From positions 62,001 through 126,000 of the forward strand of contig NZ_BOOC01000007.1 of assembly GCF_016863035.1 (NCBI RefSeq): a stretch of 64,000 nt of DNA, written 5' to 3'. Source of the stretch: Microbispora corallina. GTDB taxonomy: Bacteria > Actinomycetota > Actinomycetes > Streptosporangiales > Streptosporangiaceae. Below, one piece after another: positions 1 to 16,681 of the stretch. The notes under the pieces are model-generated. The model saw only the letters and a list, made by a program, of their open reading frames with translations, did not search any database and was not told the origin of the DNA. The translations under genes and the position numbers were made by a program. Position 1 is the stretch's first letter. Every line of letters starts with the position of its first letter.

Positions 1-887
1 AAGGTCACCACCCCGGTGGACAAGCCGGAGTGGCGCGAAGGCCTGAAGTACATCCACTCGCTGTTCCAGGAGGGGTTGATCGACCCGGCCTCGTTCACGC
101 AGAACGCCGAGGCGCTGCAGGCGACCGGCAACAACCCCGACGCCGTCATGATCGGCTCGTCGCCGCTCCTGCACCCGGCCATCTTCGTGCAGCTGGGCTC
201 CAAGGACGGCCGCGACAAGCAGTACGACGCCGCGCCGCCGCTGACCGGGCCGTCCGGTAAGAGCTACAGCGGCATGAACTACCCGAGCTCCAGCACCTTC
301 ACCTTCATGCTGACCAACAAGGCCAGCAAAGAGGCGCAGGTCGCGGCGATCAAGATGCTCGACTACATCTACACGACCGAGGGCACCGAGACCGCGGTCA
401 TGGGTCCGGAGGGCGTGGGCTGGACCAAGCCGGGGCCCGGCGACGTCGCGCTCGACAACAGCGTCCAGCCGCTCTACAAGCGCACGCCCGGCTCGGAGGC
501 GCCCAAGAACCTCTCCTGGGACGCGATGGCGCAGTACAACCTGACGCTCGCCTACCGCAACGCCCAGGTGACGCCGATGGACATCTACGCCGAGGACGGG
601 TACGAGCGGCGGCTGTTCCAGGCGACGAAGCTGTACGAGGGCCACGAGGACAAGGCGCAGTTCTTCCCGACGGTCTCCGTCTGGATCGATCCGAGCGTGA
701 GCTCCGAGATGGCGACGCTGAAGACGAACCTCGACAGCTACGTCACCCAGGGTGAGCTGGCCTTCGTCACCGGGTCGAAGAACATCGACACCGACTGGGA
801 CGCCTACGTCAGCGGTCTCGACGGCGTCGGCATGAAGCGGTACCTGGAGCTGAACCAGCAGGCCTACGACAAGTACAAGGCCGGGCA

Positions 888-891
<4 letters not shown>
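1..891 (+). CDS. Sugar ABC transporter substrate-binding protein, C-terminal part (5' end outside window)
   Basis: The reading frame is open from base 1, so the gene starts before the window and no start, signal peptide or lipobox can be seen. The visible 296 residues resemble the C-terminal lobe of LplA/YtcQ-like extracellular binding proteins of CUT1 sugar importers: an APPLTGPSGK stretch, then a hinge, then the YxxTTEG segment typical of bacterial solute-binding protein family 1. The protein should deliver an oligosaccharide to a membrane importer encoded upstream, outside the window. Its TGA overlaps the GTG of the next gene (GTGA), so it is translationally coupled to the GH110 enzyme, which supports a role in galactose-containing glycan uptake. 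Exact substrate unknown. Confidence 0.8.
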
Positions 892-8454
<7,563 letters not shown>

Positions 8455-8504
8455 GAGGAGAGGGACCTTCTGCTGGTGGGAGACGGAGGAGCGGGGAGGC
8501 GGGG

Positions 8505-9362
8505 TCACTTGAGGGCGCCGGAGGCGAGCCCGGTGCGCCAGAACCGCTGGAGGAGGACGAACACGATGATCACGGGCACGATCGAGACCAGCGCGCCGGT
8601 GATCACGGATTCCTGGAGAAGGGAGACGCGGGCGGTCTGGCCGTTCCACTCGTAGAGGCCGAGCGTGATCGGGAAGAGCGACTCCTTCTGCAGCATCACC
8701 ATCGGCAGGAAGAAGTTGTTCCAGATGCCGACGAACTGGAACAGGAAGATGGTCACCAGCGACGGCGTCAGCAGCTTGAACGCCACCGAGAAGAACGTGC
8801 GGAACTCCCCGGCGCCGTCCAGCCGGGCCGACTCGACGATCTCCCGGGGGACGGCGGCGACGGTGAAGATGCGGGCGAGGTAGACGCCGAACGGGCTCAC
8901 GATGCTGGGCAGGAACACCGCGAGATAGGTGTTGACGATCCCGGTCGCGGAGAACAGGAGGAACAGCGGGAGCGCGAGCGCCGTGGTGGGGACGAGGACG
9001 CCGCCAAGGATGACGTTGAACAGGAACTCGCGGCCCCGGAACGTGAACGTGGCGAGCGCGTAGCCGCACAGCGCGGAGATCAGCGTCCCGACGGCGGCGC
9101 CCAGCACCGCGTAGATCACGCTGTTCAGCGCCCACCGCCCGAAGACGCCGTCGCTGCGGCCGAACAGGGTGCCCAGGTTCTTCGCCAGGTCGAAGTGCGA
9201 GAACGCCAGCCCGAAGGTGGAGGCGAGGTCGCCCTGCGGTTTCGTCGCCGCGACGAGCAGGAAGTAGATCGGGAGCAGGAAGTACACCGCCAGGACGAGC
9301 ATCAGGGCCATGGCGGCCGTGCGGCTGACGCGGCTCTCGCGGATCGCGGTCTGGGTGCTCAC
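8505..9362 (-). CDS. Carbohydrate ABC transporter permease, MalG-like
   Basis: A 285-aa inner-membrane permease of the CUT1 family with six predicted hydrophobic segments; the first, AALMLVLAVYFLLPIYFLL, follows a short cytoplasmic tail. The EAA loop that contacts the ATPase is ESARLDGAGEFRTFF. The GTG start (9362) overlaps the TGA of the partner permease (GTGA), so the two subunits are translationally coupled. No ATPase gene is present in the operon; such actinobacterial importers commonly share an MsiK-type ATPase encoded elsewhere. Substrate inferred from neighbours to be a mannose- or galactose-containing oligosaccharide. Confidence 0.93.
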   Translation of the reverse strand: MSTQTAIRESRVSRTAAMALMLVLAVYFLLPIYFLLVAATKPQGDLASTFGLAFSHFDLAKNLGTLFGRSDGVFGRWALNSVIYAVLGAAVGTLISALCGYALATFTFRGREFLFNVILGGVLVPTTALALPLFLLFSATGIVNTYLAVFLPSIVSPFGVYLARIFTVAAVPREIVESARLDGAGEFRTFFSVAFKLLTPSLVTIFLFQFVGIWNNFFLPMVMLQKESLFPITLGLYEWNGQTARVSLLQESVITGALVSIVPVIIVFVLLQRFWRTGLASGALK

Positions 9363-10306
9363 AGTCCGGCCCTCTTCGCGGTCAGTCGCATGAACCCGAA
9401 GCTCAAGACGAAGGTGATGACGGCGATGACCACGGAGATCGCCGCCGCCTGCTGGTAGTTGTTCCCGGAGGCCACGGCGTACGCGAGCATGTTCGGCGTG
9501 AACGTGCTCGAGATGTTCGAGGAGATCTGGCGCAGCACGGCCGGTTCGGCGTAGAGCTGCAGCGTGCCGATGATCGAGAACACCGTGGTGAGGATGATCG
9601 AGGGGGCGATGATCGGGACCTTGATCCGCCACGCGATCGCCCAGTTGCTCGCGCCGTCGATCGTGGCGGCCTCGTAGAGCTCCTGCGGGATCGACTGCAG
9701 CGCCGAGAACATGATCAGCATGTTGTAGCCGGTCCAGAGCCAGGTGGAGACGTTCGCCGCCGACCACAGCACGGCGCCCGGGCCGAGGAAGTCGGCATGG
9801 AGGCCGATGCCTTTCAGCACGTCGACCACGGGGCTGAGCTGCGGCGAGTAGAGGAACGACCACATGATCGCGGCGATGACGCCGGGCACGGCGTACGGCA
9901 TGAAGGCCGAGACGCGGAAGAACGCCTTCAGCCTCAGGAGGGGGGTGTCCAGCAGCAGCGCCATGATCAGCGCGACGAACAGCATGACCGGCACCTGCAC
10001 GATGCCGAACAGGGCGATGCGCCCGATGCTGGCCCAGAACTCGCCGTTCTGGAACACCTGCGCGTACTGCGTGACACCGCCGAAGGCCGTGTACGACGTG
10101 CCGTACTGGCCGGCTGTGCGGCGCACGACGAGGAGGCTCTGCCAGACCGCGTAGGCGATCGGCACCAGGTAGAACAGCACGAACGGGAGGAAGAACGGGA
10201 GGAGGAACGCGACGATGGTGCTCGCCCGGGGGCCGCCGCCGTTGTGACGGCGGAGGTCCCCGGGCGCGGCCACCGCCCCGGTCGTGCCGGTCGCGATGTC
10301 GGTCAT
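9359..10306 (-). CDS. Carbohydrate ABC transporter permease, MalF-like
   Basis: A 315-aa permease with a hydrophilic N-terminus, a first membrane segment near residues 30-50 (IVAFLLPFFLPFVLFYLVP) and five further segments. The EAA motif EAATIDGASNWAIAWRI is well conserved. It begins seven bases after the binding-protein stop and overlaps the MalG-like gene by four bases, so binding protein, MalF and MalG form one importer operon. A long periplasmic loop after segment 1 is typical of MalF-like subunits. Confidence 0.93.
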   Translation of the reverse strand: MTDIATGTTGAVAAPGDLRRHNGGGPRASTIVAFLLPFFLPFVLFYLVPIAYAVWQSLLVVRRTAGQYGTSYTAFGGVTQYAQVFQNGEFWASIGRIALFGIVQVPVMLFVALIMALLLDTPLLRLKAFFRVSAFMPYAVPGVIAAIMWSFLYSPQLSPVVDVLKGIGLHADFLGPGAVLWSAANVSTWLWTGYNMLIMFSALQSIPQELYEAATIDGASNWAIAWRIKVPIIAPSIILTTVFSIIGTLQLYAEPAVLRQISSNISSTFTPNMLAYAVASGNNYQQAAAISVVIAVITFVLSFGFMRLTAKRAGL

Positions 10307-10313
10307 GCCGCGG

Positions 10314-11654
10314 TCAGTCGCCCGCCACGGCGGGGATCGCCTGGTCCGCCATCGACTTCAGCGCCGTCGCCTGCGCGGACGAGAGCGCGTCGGTGAGCGT
10401 GCCGCCGCCCGCCGCCGCCTTCGCCATCGCGTCCTGAAGGGCCAGGTTCACGGTCTTCTGCGTGGGACCCCAGGTGAAGCTCGTGTCGATGTTCTTGGAC
10501 GACTCGGCGAAGACGTCGAAGATCTTCTCGTTGTTGTAGTACGGGACGCCCTGCGAGAGCGCGGGAAGCGCGGAACCGGCGAGGGCCGCCGGATACAGGC
10601 CGCCCAGCTTGTTCTCCAGCGCGAGGGCCTCCGGGTCGGTGTTCAGCCAGGAGTTGAACGCGACCGACTCGTACAGGTGCGTGTTGCCCTTCATGAACGC
10701 GACGGTGGACCCGCCCCAGTCGCCGGACGCGGCGCTCGAGCCCCAGGTCGGCATCGGGACGATCGTCCACTTCCCGGCCTGGTCGGGCAGGTTGTCGCGG
10801 AACATGCTGTAGCCCCAGGCGGCGCCGACATAGGTGGCGATCTGGTTCTTCTGGTACGCGGCGTACATGGGGGTCGAGCCGTTGGCGAGGTCGGTGCGGA
10901 CGAGCTTGGCGTCGATCAGCTTCTGCCAGTAGCCGGCGACCTGCTTGCTGTGGTCGGACTCGACGGTGACGTGCCACTTGTCACCCGCGTACGCGTACAT
11001 CGTGGCGCTGTTCTGCCAGAGCAGCCCGTTGAACCACTCGGCGTTGTTCGGGTCGAAGAACGTGATGCTCAGGTTCGGATCCGCGTCGTGCAGCTTCTGC
11101 GCGTCCGTCGCGTACTCGTCCCAGGTCTTCGGGATCTCCAGGCCGTGCTCCTTGAAGATGTCGCTGCGCACGAAGAGCGCCATCGGGCCGGTGTCCTGCG
11201 GGAACGCGAACACGCCTGTGCCGCCGAAGCTGGTCTGCGACCAGGTCCACGGCACGAACTTCGACTTGGCCGCGGGGGCCGCCGAGCAGGCCGAGGCGTC
11301 CACGAAGGCGTCCTGGGTGCGCAGGTAGGGGAGCTCGTCGTAGCCGACCTGGGCGAGCTCCGGCGCCTTGCCCGCCTTGAGGGCGTTGCCGATGGTGCCG
11401 TACTGGTCGTTGGAGATGTTCTTCGTCTGGACCTGGATGTTCGGGTTCTTCTTGTTCCACAGGGCGACGACCTGGTCCATGCCCGGAACCGTGTTCCAGT
11501 ACTGGAGGGTGACCGTGCCCTTCGCGGGCTCGCAGGAGGGTGCGGACGCGCCGCCCGACGGAGCGGGCGACGAGCACGCGGCGAGTCCGGCAAGGCCGGC
11601 TGCCGCGGCGACGACGGCACCCGCGATGCGGACGCGCGTGACCGTGGTGCTCAT
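10314..11654 (-). CDS. Sugar-binding lipoprotein of CUT1 ABC importer
   Basis: A 446-aa extracytoplasmic binding protein anchored as a lipoprotein: a short basic N-terminus, a hydrophobic segment and the lipobox LAAC at about residues 26-29, then a Ser/Gly/Ala-rich tether. The mature part has the family-1 binding-protein pattern (VTLQYWNTVPGMDQVV, GKAPELAQVGYDELPYL, FPQDTGPMALFVRSD). ATG 11654 is chosen because GGAAGGA sits five bases upstream; the frame stays open farther back but without a better ribosome site. First gene of the import and degradation operon, directly downstream of the ROK repressor gene and probably transcribed from its own promoter in the 198-bp gap. Confidence 0.94.
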   Translation of the reverse strand: MSTTVTRVRIAGAVVAAAAGLAGLAACSSPAPSGGASAPSCEPAKGTVTLQYWNTVPGMDQVVALWNKKNPNIQVQTKNISNDQYGTIGNALKAGKAPELAQVGYDELPYLRTQDAFVDASACSAAPAAKSKFVPWTWSQTSFGGTGVFAFPQDTGPMALFVRSDIFKEHGLEIPKTWDEYATDAQKLHDADPNLSITFFDPNNAEWFNGLLWQNSATMYAYAGDKWHVTVESDHSKQVAGYWQKLIDAKLVRTDLANGSTPMYAAYQKNQIATYVGAAWGYSMFRDNLPDQAGKWTIVPMPTWGSSAASGDWGGSTVAFMKGNTHLYESVAFNSWLNTDPEALALENKLGGLYPAALAGSALPALSQGVPYYNNEKIFDVFAESSKNIDTSFTWGPTQKTVNLALQDAMAKAAAGGGTLTDALSSAQATALKSMADQAIPAVAGD

Positions 11655-11795
11655 ATGTTCCTTCCAGAAAGCGACGGGCGACGGACGCCGGACAGGTCGG
11701 CGACGACACCTCGGGCAGGGGGTTCGAGATGTCCGCTGGTCGGAGGGCATGGCGCGCCGCTGCCGGTTCACCCGCAAGGGCGCCATGGCGGGTTA

Positions 11796-11824
11796 GCAAA
11801 TCATGTTTTCAAATTAGCCGTCAA
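11796..11824 (-). promoter_or_regulatory. Candidate promoter of the glycan import operon
   Basis: On the - strand TTGACG at 11824-11819 is a good -35 match. The best -10 at 17-bp spacing is the weak ATTTGC (11801-11796). The segment is the only AT-rich patch between the ROK gene and the binding-protein gene, which begins about 140 bases downstream. Start point not determinable. Confidence 0.4.
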
Positions 11825-11827
11825 CGG

Positions 11828-11841
11828 TTTGTGCGGACAAA
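11828..11841. promoter_or_regulatory. Candidate ROK operator (inverted repeat)
   Basis: TTTGT-GCGG-ACAAA forms perfect 5-bp arms around a 4-base centre immediately upstream of the candidate -35 box. Its position in the only gap between the ROK gene and the operon makes it a plausible repressor site; short arms keep confidence low. Confidence 0.3.
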
Positions 11842-11852
11842 GTTCGACATGA

Positions 11853-13094
11853 TCACTCAGCCGCGAGCAGCAGGGCGGACGGCCGGGGGGAGAAGGTGTT
11901 GTCCAGCACGAGGGTCGCGGCGCCGACCGCGGCGACGTCGACGGGGATCGCGGACTGGGCGAACCGGACGGGGTGCGGCGAGATCAGCGCCGGGTCGCTC
12001 CGCACGGCCTCCGGCAGCGCGTCGAGGATCGCCGCGGAGACGCGCCCCCAGAACGGCCCCCCGAAGATGACCTCGTCGATGTCGAGGAGGTTCACGATCA
12101 CCACGATCGCCCGGGCCAGAGACCGGGCGGCGCCGGCCAGGATCGCGCTCGCGCCGGAGTTCCCGGCCGAGGCGAGGGCCGCCAGCCGGGTGAACGCCTC
12201 GTCCACGTCCACCGTGTCGTCGAGGTTGCCGGCCTCGGCCGCCGAGAGCACGCCGTCGAGCACGGCGCGTTCGACGAGCGCCCGCGGAACCGTGATGTAC
12301 CCGACGCAGCCGCGCCGGCCGCAGGTGCACACCGGGCCGTCCGGGTCGACCGTGACGTGCCCCGCGTCGCCCGCGTTGGAGCTGAGCCCGCGGACGACCT
12401 CGCCCGACACCGACAGTCCGGTGCCGAGACCGGTGCCGTAGTACATGAACGCGAAGTCGCGGCTGCTGCCCGGGCCCGCGAACCACAGCTCGGCGACGAC
12501 CGCGGCCGTCGTGTCCTTCTCCAGCAGCACGGGCAGGCCGGTCGCCTCGGCGAGCGCGCGCCGCAGGGCCACCCCATGCCAGCTGGGCATCATCGGCGGG
12601 TTCAGGAGCAGGCCCTCGTCGACGTTCACCGGGCCGGGCGACGCGATCCCGATGCCGAGGATGCGGGACCTGTCCACGGCGGAACCCGCGATCAGCGCCC
12701 TGATCGCGTTCGCCATCTCGTCGATGACCGCGCTCGGGTCTCCCGCGGTCGGGGTGCCCGTACGCGCGTGGTCCCGGACCGCGCCGGACAGGTCGACGAG
12801 CACATAGGTCACCGACGCGGGGTCGATGTGCACCCCGATCGCGAAACCGCCGTCCGGGTTCAGCTTGACGACCGCCGCCGGCTTGCCGGGGCCGCTCGTG
12901 CGCGTGCCGTGCTCGTCGACGAGGCCGGCGTCGAGGAGGCGCCGGCAGACCTTCGTCACGGTCATCCCGCTCAGGGCGGTCAGCGCGGCGAGCTCGGATC
13001 GGGTGATCCCCTCGGGGCGGCGGCGGATTGCGTCGAGAACGACCGTCTGGTTGTACCCGCCGACGGCGGGAAGGTTCGTTCCCGTGCGATCCAC
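11853..13094 (-). CDS. ROK-family transcriptional repressor
   Basis: A 413-aa regulator with an N-terminal winged helix-turn-helix (GITRSELAALTALSGMTVTK) fused to a sugar-kinase-like ROK domain. Zinc-binding CTCGRRGCVGYI and the preceding GDAGHVTVDP are intact. Members bind DNA until a sugar or sugar derivative binds the ROK domain. The start is decided by the ribosome site: a frame opens at GTG 13109, but AGGAGG lies inside its codons 2-3, exactly six bases before GTG 13094, which is therefore the likely start. The gene lies upstream of and co-oriented with the importer, mannosidase and beta-galactosidase genes, which it probably represses. Confidence 0.9.
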   Translation of the reverse strand: MDRTGTNLPAVGGYNQTVVLDAIRRRPEGITRSELAALTALSGMTVTKVCRRLLDAGLVDEHGTRTSGPGKPAAVVKLNPDGGFAIGVHIDPASVTYVLVDLSGAVRDHARTGTPTAGDPSAVIDEMANAIRALIAGSAVDRSRILGIGIASPGPVNVDEGLLLNPPMMPSWHGVALRRALAEATGLPVLLEKDTTAAVVAELWFAGPGSSRDFAFMYYGTGLGTGLSVSGEVVRGLSSNAGDAGHVTVDPDGPVCTCGRRGCVGYITVPRALVERAVLDGVLSAAEAGNLDDTVDVDEAFTRLAALASAGNSGASAILAGAARSLARAIVVIVNLLDIDEVIFGGPFWGRVSAAILDALPEAVRSDPALISPHPVRFAQSAIPVDVAAVGAATLVLDNTFSPRPSALLLAAE

Positions 13095-13213
13095 GACTGA
13101 CCTCCTCACACGCTGCGACCGGTCGAAAGCCTAGACGATCGCGTTCACGCGATCGCCTGTGGGAATCCGGGCGTGGGTGCGCGACTGAGCCGCCGCGCCG
13201 ACCGTCCAGGGGG

Positions 13214-13705
13214 TCACGCGCCGGAGGGCGAGCCGAGGTGCCTGCGCAGGGTCGCGGCGACCTCCCCGGCAGCGACGAGCTGCTCCGGCGTGAGCGCGTC
13301 GACGAAGAGCTCGCGGATGGCGCGCAGGTGCGGAATCGAGGCGGACCGGAACGCGTCCGCGCCGGTGGGGGTGAGCACGACCTCGGCTCCCCGGCTGTCG
13401 GTGACGCACTCCTCGCGCCGGATGAGCCCGCGCCGCTCCATCCGCCCGAGATGGTGGGACAGGCGGCTGCGCTCCCAGCCGATGGCGGCCGCCAGCTCCG
13501 AGGAGCGCATCCGCCGCTCCCTCGCCTCGCTGAGGGCGAGCAGCACCCCGTAGTCCCCCGTCGACAGCGAGGACTCGCTCTGCAGCCGCGAGGCGAGCTC
13601 GGACCTGAGTATCTCGGCGGTCTCGATGTAGTCGCGCCAGAGCCGCAGCTCGTCGGCGGTAGGCAAGTGCCGTTTCCTGCGACCTTCTGGCGTGCTGCCC
13701 GTCAT
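13214..13705 (-). CDS. MarR-family transcriptional repressor
   Basis: A 163-aa winged-helix regulator. The DNA-recognition helix region is MRSSELAAAIGWERSRLSHHLGRMERRGL and the wing contains REECVTDSRGAEVVLT. ATG 13705 is chosen over upstream in-frame ATGs because AGGAGG sits six bases before it. It is divergent from the two luciferase-like oxidoreductase genes. The two identical TTGACACGTCAA boxes between them overlap both promoters, so it likely represses itself and the + strand operon until a small ligand is sensed. Ligand unknown. Confidence 0.92.
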   Translation of the reverse strand: MTGSTPEGRRKRHLPTADELRLWRDYIETAEILRSELASRLQSESSLSTGDYGVLLALSEARERRMRSSELAAAIGWERSRLSHHLGRMERRGLIRREECVTDSRGAEVVLTPTGADAFRSASIPHLRAIRELFVDALTPEQLVAAGEVAATLRRHLGSPSGA

Positions 13706-13719
13706 GCCCGGCCTCCTGA

Positions 13720-13748
13720 TTGACACGTCAAGCATATGGTACATAATT
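13720..13748 (+). promoter_or_regulatory. Promoter of the oxidoreductase operon
   Basis: TTGACA at 13720-13725 is a perfect -35 box; at 16 bp spacing follows CATAAT (13742-13747), or ATAATT at 17 bp. The -35 box is the left half of operator 1 and the -10 box abuts operator 2, so repressor binding would block RNA polymerase. Confidence 0.7.
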
Positions 13749-13758
13749 GACACGTCAA
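13731..13758 (-). promoter_or_regulatory. Promoter of the MarR gene
   Basis: On the - strand TTGACG (13758-13753) is followed at 16 bp by TATGCT (13736-13731). The -35 lies in operator 2 and the -10 touches operator 1, mirroring the + strand arrangement and implying autoregulation. Confidence 0.6.
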
Positions 13759-13815
13759 TCAGTTGGCGTCGCGACGGCGCGAGGCACCGCCCCGAGGCCG
13801 GAAATAGGAGGAGAC

Positions 13816-14865
13816 ATGACGGCCGAAGGCTTCGAGCTGGGCCTCGACTCGTTCGGGGAGGTGGCCACGGACGGCGACCGCGTCCTCAGTGACGCCGAGA
13901 CCGTGCGCCTCCTCGTGGAGGAGGCCAGGCTCGCCGAGTCGTCCGGGCTCGACGTGTTCAGCGTGGGCGAGCACTACCGGGAGGGCCACAACGACTCGGC
14001 GACGCCCGTGCTGCTCGCCGCGATCGCGTCCGCGACCGAGCGGATCCGGCTCGGGACGTCGGTCACCGTGCTCAGCACGAACGACCCGGTCCGGCTCTAC
14101 CAGGAGTTCTCGACCCTGGACGCGGTGTCCGAAGGCCGCGCCCAGATCGTCCTCGGGCGTGCCTCGGCGACCGAGTCGTTCCCGCTGTTCGGGTACGACC
14201 TGGCGGACTACGAGCGGCTGTTCGAGGAGAAGCTCGACCTGTTCATGCGGCTCCAGCGGGAGGAGTCGGTCACCTGGTCGGGGACCGTGCGCAGCCCTCT
14301 CGTGGAGCAGCGGCTGCACCCCCGGATGCGGCCGGGAGGCATCCCGACCTGGATCGGCGTGGGCGGCAGCCCGAACTCGGTGGTCCGCGCCGCCCGCTAC
14401 GGGCTCCCGCTCATGCTCGCGATCATCGGCGGGCGCCCGCAGCGGTTCGCCGGGCACGTCGAGCTCTACCTGCACGCGCTGCAGGAGTCCGGGCATCCCG
14501 TGCGGCCGATCGGGCAGCACTCGCTCGGTCTCGTCGCGGACACCGACGAGGAGGCCGTGGAGACCTGGTGGCGCTACTGGCAGCCGGTCGTGGCGGATCT
14601 CGCCGCCGAGCGCGGCTTCTACGCGCCGGACCGCGAACGCTACGAGGCCGAGATCGCGCACGGCGCCCTGTTCGTCGGGTCACCCGAGACCGTCGCGCGG
14701 AAGATCGCCACAGTGGCCCGCGACCTGCGGCTGAGCCGCTTCGACCTCAAGTACGACATCATGCGCCTGCCCCGCGAGGCCCGCGCCCGCACGATCGAGC
14801 TGCTCGGCCGTGAGGTCGCCCCCCGGGTCCGCCGACTCCTCAGGATGGAGCCTGCTCATGTCTGA
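13816..14865 (+). CDS. LLM-class flavin-dependent oxidoreductase, copy 1
   Basis: A 349-aa luciferase-like TIM-barrel oxidoreductase expected to use FMN or F420. It belongs to the group with the N-terminal ELGLDSFGEV, VGEHYREGHN, LGTSVTVLSTNDPVRLYQ and [13 protein letters not shown] motifs and the GVGGSPNSVVRAA phosphate-binding loop, resembling the CE1758/Atu2631-type LLM subfamily of unknown substrate. ATG 13816 has AGGAGG four bases upstream. It overlaps the following paralogue by eight bases, and the two share most motifs, so they arose by tandem duplication. The MarR operators upstream suggest induction by a xenobiotic or reactive compound. Confidence 0.9.
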   Translation: MTAEGFELGLDSFGEVATDGDRVLSDAETVRLLVEEARLAESSGLDVFSVGEHYREGHNDSATPVLLAAIASATERIRLGTSVTVLSTNDPVRLYQEFSTLDAVSEGRAQIVLGRASATESFPLFGYDLADYERLFEEKLDLFMRLQREESVTWSGTVRSPLVEQRLHPRMRPGGIPTWIGVGGSPNSVVRAARYGLPLMLAIIGGRPQRFAGHVELYLHALQESGHPVRPIGQHSLGLVADTDEEAVETWWRYWQPVVADLAAERGFYAPDRERYEAEIAHGALFVGSPETVARKIATVARDLRLSRFDLKYDIMRLPREARARTIELLGREVAPRVRRLLRMEPAHV

Positions 14866-15889
14866 TCTCGTGTTCGGCCTCGACACCTTCGGCGACGTGC
14901 CGGAGGACGACACCGGCGCCCTCGTCTCGTACGCCGCGGGGATCCGGCAGGTGGTCGACGAGGCGGTGCTGGCGGACGAGCTCGGGGTCGACGTCATCGC
15001 CCTGGGCGAGCACCACCGGCCGGAGTACTCGGTGTCCACCCCCGAGACCGTGCTCGCCGGGATCGCCACCCGCACGAGCCGCATCCGGCTGTCGTCCGGC
15101 GTGACCGTGCTGAGCTCGGACGACCCCGTCCGGGTGTTCCAGCGCTTCGCCACCGTGGACGCGCTGTCGCACGGCCGCGCCGAGGTCATCCTCGGCCGCG
15201 GCTCGTTCACCGAGTCGTTCCCGCTGTTCGGGTACGACCTGCGCGACTACGACGCGCTGTTCGAGGAGAAGATCGAGCTCTTCGTGAAGCTGCTCGACGA
15301 GCGGCCGGTCACCTGGAGCGGCGCCCTGCGCGCCCCGCTGGAGCAGGCCGACGTCTTCCCGAAGACCGAGTCGGGACGGCTCACCACCTGGGTGGGGGTC
15401 GGCGGCTCGCCGCAGTCGGTCGTCCGCACCGCCAGCTACGGCCTGCCGCTCATGCTCGCCATCATCGGCGGCCCGCCCGCGCGTTTCGCCGCCTACATCG
15501 ACCTGTACCGGCGGGCCGCCGAGCAACTCGGCACGACCGCGCATCCGGTCGGGATGCACTCGCCGGGCTTCGTCGCCGACACCGACGAGGAGGCCAGGGA
15601 GATCTTCTGGCCGCACTACCGGGTCATCCGCGACCGGATCGGCGCGCTGCGCGGCTGGCCGCCGATCCGCCGGCAGGAGTTCGACGCCGAGATCGAGCAC
15701 GGGTCCCTCTACATCGGCTCACCGGAGACCGTGGCCCGCAAGATCGCCCACGTGGTCGGTACCCTCGGCGTCGGACGGTTCGACCTCATCTACACCGCGG
15801 GATCGCAGCCGGTGAGCGCCCGTCTGCGCGCCGTCGAGCTGTACGGCGCCAAGGTGATCCCGATGGTCCGCGACATCCTCGCCGGCTGA
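14858..15889 (+). CDS. LLM-class flavin-dependent oxidoreductase, copy 2
   Basis: A 343-aa paralogue of the preceding gene, beginning eight bases before its stop. Conserved blocks include [54 protein letters not shown] and [14 protein letters not shown]. The His pair in GEHHR, which is GEHYR in copy 1, lies where luciferase-like proteins hold substrate or flavin, so the copies may differ in substrate. The two proteins could form a heterodimer as LuxA/LuxB do; that is inference. Followed after 37 bases by a nucleotide-dependent reductase-like gene that could supply reduced cofactor. Confidence 0.9.
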   Translation: MSDLVFGLDTFGDVPEDDTGALVSYAAGIRQVVDEAVLADELGVDVIALGEHHRPEYSVSTPETVLAGIATRTSRIRLSSGVTVLSSDDPVRVFQRFATVDALSHGRAEVILGRGSFTESFPLFGYDLRDYDALFEEKIELFVKLLDERPVTWSGALRAPLEQADVFPKTESGRLTTWVGVGGSPQSVVRTASYGLPLMLAIIGGPPARFAAYIDLYRRAAEQLGTTAHPVGMHSPGFVADTDEEAREIFWPHYRVIRDRIGALRGWPPIRRQEFDAEIEHGSLYIGSPETVARKIAHVVGTLGVGRFDLIYTAGSQPVSARLRAVELYGAKVIPMVRDILAG

Positions 15890-15926
15890 CCGGGCCCGCG
15901 ATCGGCATCGATACTGGAGGACGACA

Positions 15927-16634
15927 GTGAACGACAGCGCCCCGACCGGTCCCCTGACCGTCGGCATCCTCGGCGCCGGCAAGGTGGGGACCGTGCTCGC
16001 CCGGCTCGCCCTGGCCGCGGGCCACCGGGTGCTCATCGCCGGCTCGGGCGACCCCGCGAAGATCGCCCTCACCGTCGACGTGCTGACCCCGGGTGCGGTC
16101 GCCACGACGGCCGCCGGCGCCGCGGCCCGCGCCGACGTCGTCATCCTCGCCCTCCCGCTCGGCAAGCACCGCGGCATCCCCGTCGACGCGCTGCGCGGCA
16201 AGCTGGTCGTGGACGCCATGAACTACTGGTGGGAGGTCGACGGCATCCGCGACGACCTCACCGATCCCCGCACCTCGTCCAGTGAGATCGTCCAGGCGTT
16301 CCTTCCCGGGTCCCGCGTCGTCAAGGCGTTCAACCACATGGGCTACCACGACCTGGAGGACGAGGCCCGACCCGCCGGCGAAGCCGGCCGCAAGGCCATC
16401 GCGATCGCCGGTGACGACCCCGCGGACCTCGCCACCGTCGCGTCCCTCGTCGACGCGCTCGGCTTCGACCCGGTCGTCGCCGGCCCGCTCGCCGAAGGCA
16501 TGCGCTTCGAACCGCACACGGAACTCTTCGGCGCCGACGTCGAGGCCGACGAGGTCCGCGCCAGACTCGACCGCTTCTGGGAGTCGGAGCGCGGCCGGGT
16601 CGTCGCCGAGGCGCGTGCCGGGACTCGGGCCTGA
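15927..16634 (+). CDS. NADPH-dependent F420 reductase-like (FNO family) protein
   Basis: A 235-aa Rossmann protein. The nucleotide site is [20 protein letters not shown] near the N-terminus, followed by AGSGDP where FNO enzymes recognise the NADP phosphate; the region [11 protein letters not shown] and VVDAMNYWW follow the FNO pattern, as does [13 protein letters not shown]. Known members exchange hydride between NADP(H) and coenzyme F420; others in the superfamily are ferric reductase-like. GTG start at 15927 with GGAGG seven bases upstream. As the third gene of the operon it may provide reduced deazaflavin to the two LLM oxidoreductases, which is an inference from position. Confidence 0.8.
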   Translation: MNDSAPTGPLTVGILGAGKVGTVLARLALAAGHRVLIAGSGDPAKIALTVDVLTPGAVATTAAGAAARADVVILALPLGKHRGIPVDALRGKLVVDAMNYWWEVDGIRDDLTDPRTSSSEIVQAFLPGSRVVKAFNHMGYHDLEDEARPAGEAGRKAIAIAGDDPADLATVASLVDALGFDPVVAGPLAEGMRFEPHTELFGADVEADEVRARLDRFWESERGRVVAEARAGTRA

Positions 16635-16657
16635 ACGACGTCCGGAGACCACGTCGT
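16635..16657 (+). terminator. Possible hairpin terminator
   Basis: ACGACGT (16635-16641) and ACGTCGT (16651-16657) pair perfectly with a 9-base loop directly after the FNO-like stop. There is no T run, so termination is only suggested by position. Confidence 0.35.
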
Positions 16658-16681
16658 CCCTGGACGCCCCGGCGGCGGGCT

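Larger units (their letters stand above)
13720..13758. promoter_or_regulatory. Two identical MarR operators
   Basis: TTGACACGTCAA occurs twice, at 13720-13731 and 13747-13758, start to start 27 bp. Each has TTGAC/GTCAA inverted arms around AC; the second extends to ATTGAC/GTCAAT. They fill the divergent region between the MarR gene and the first oxidoreductase gene. Confidence 0.8.

Noticed and set aside
8455-9135. Upstream extension of the GH38 mannosidase frame
   Set aside because: The added part is an out-of-frame reading of the MalG-like permease; the zinc-site N-terminus begins at ATG 8454.
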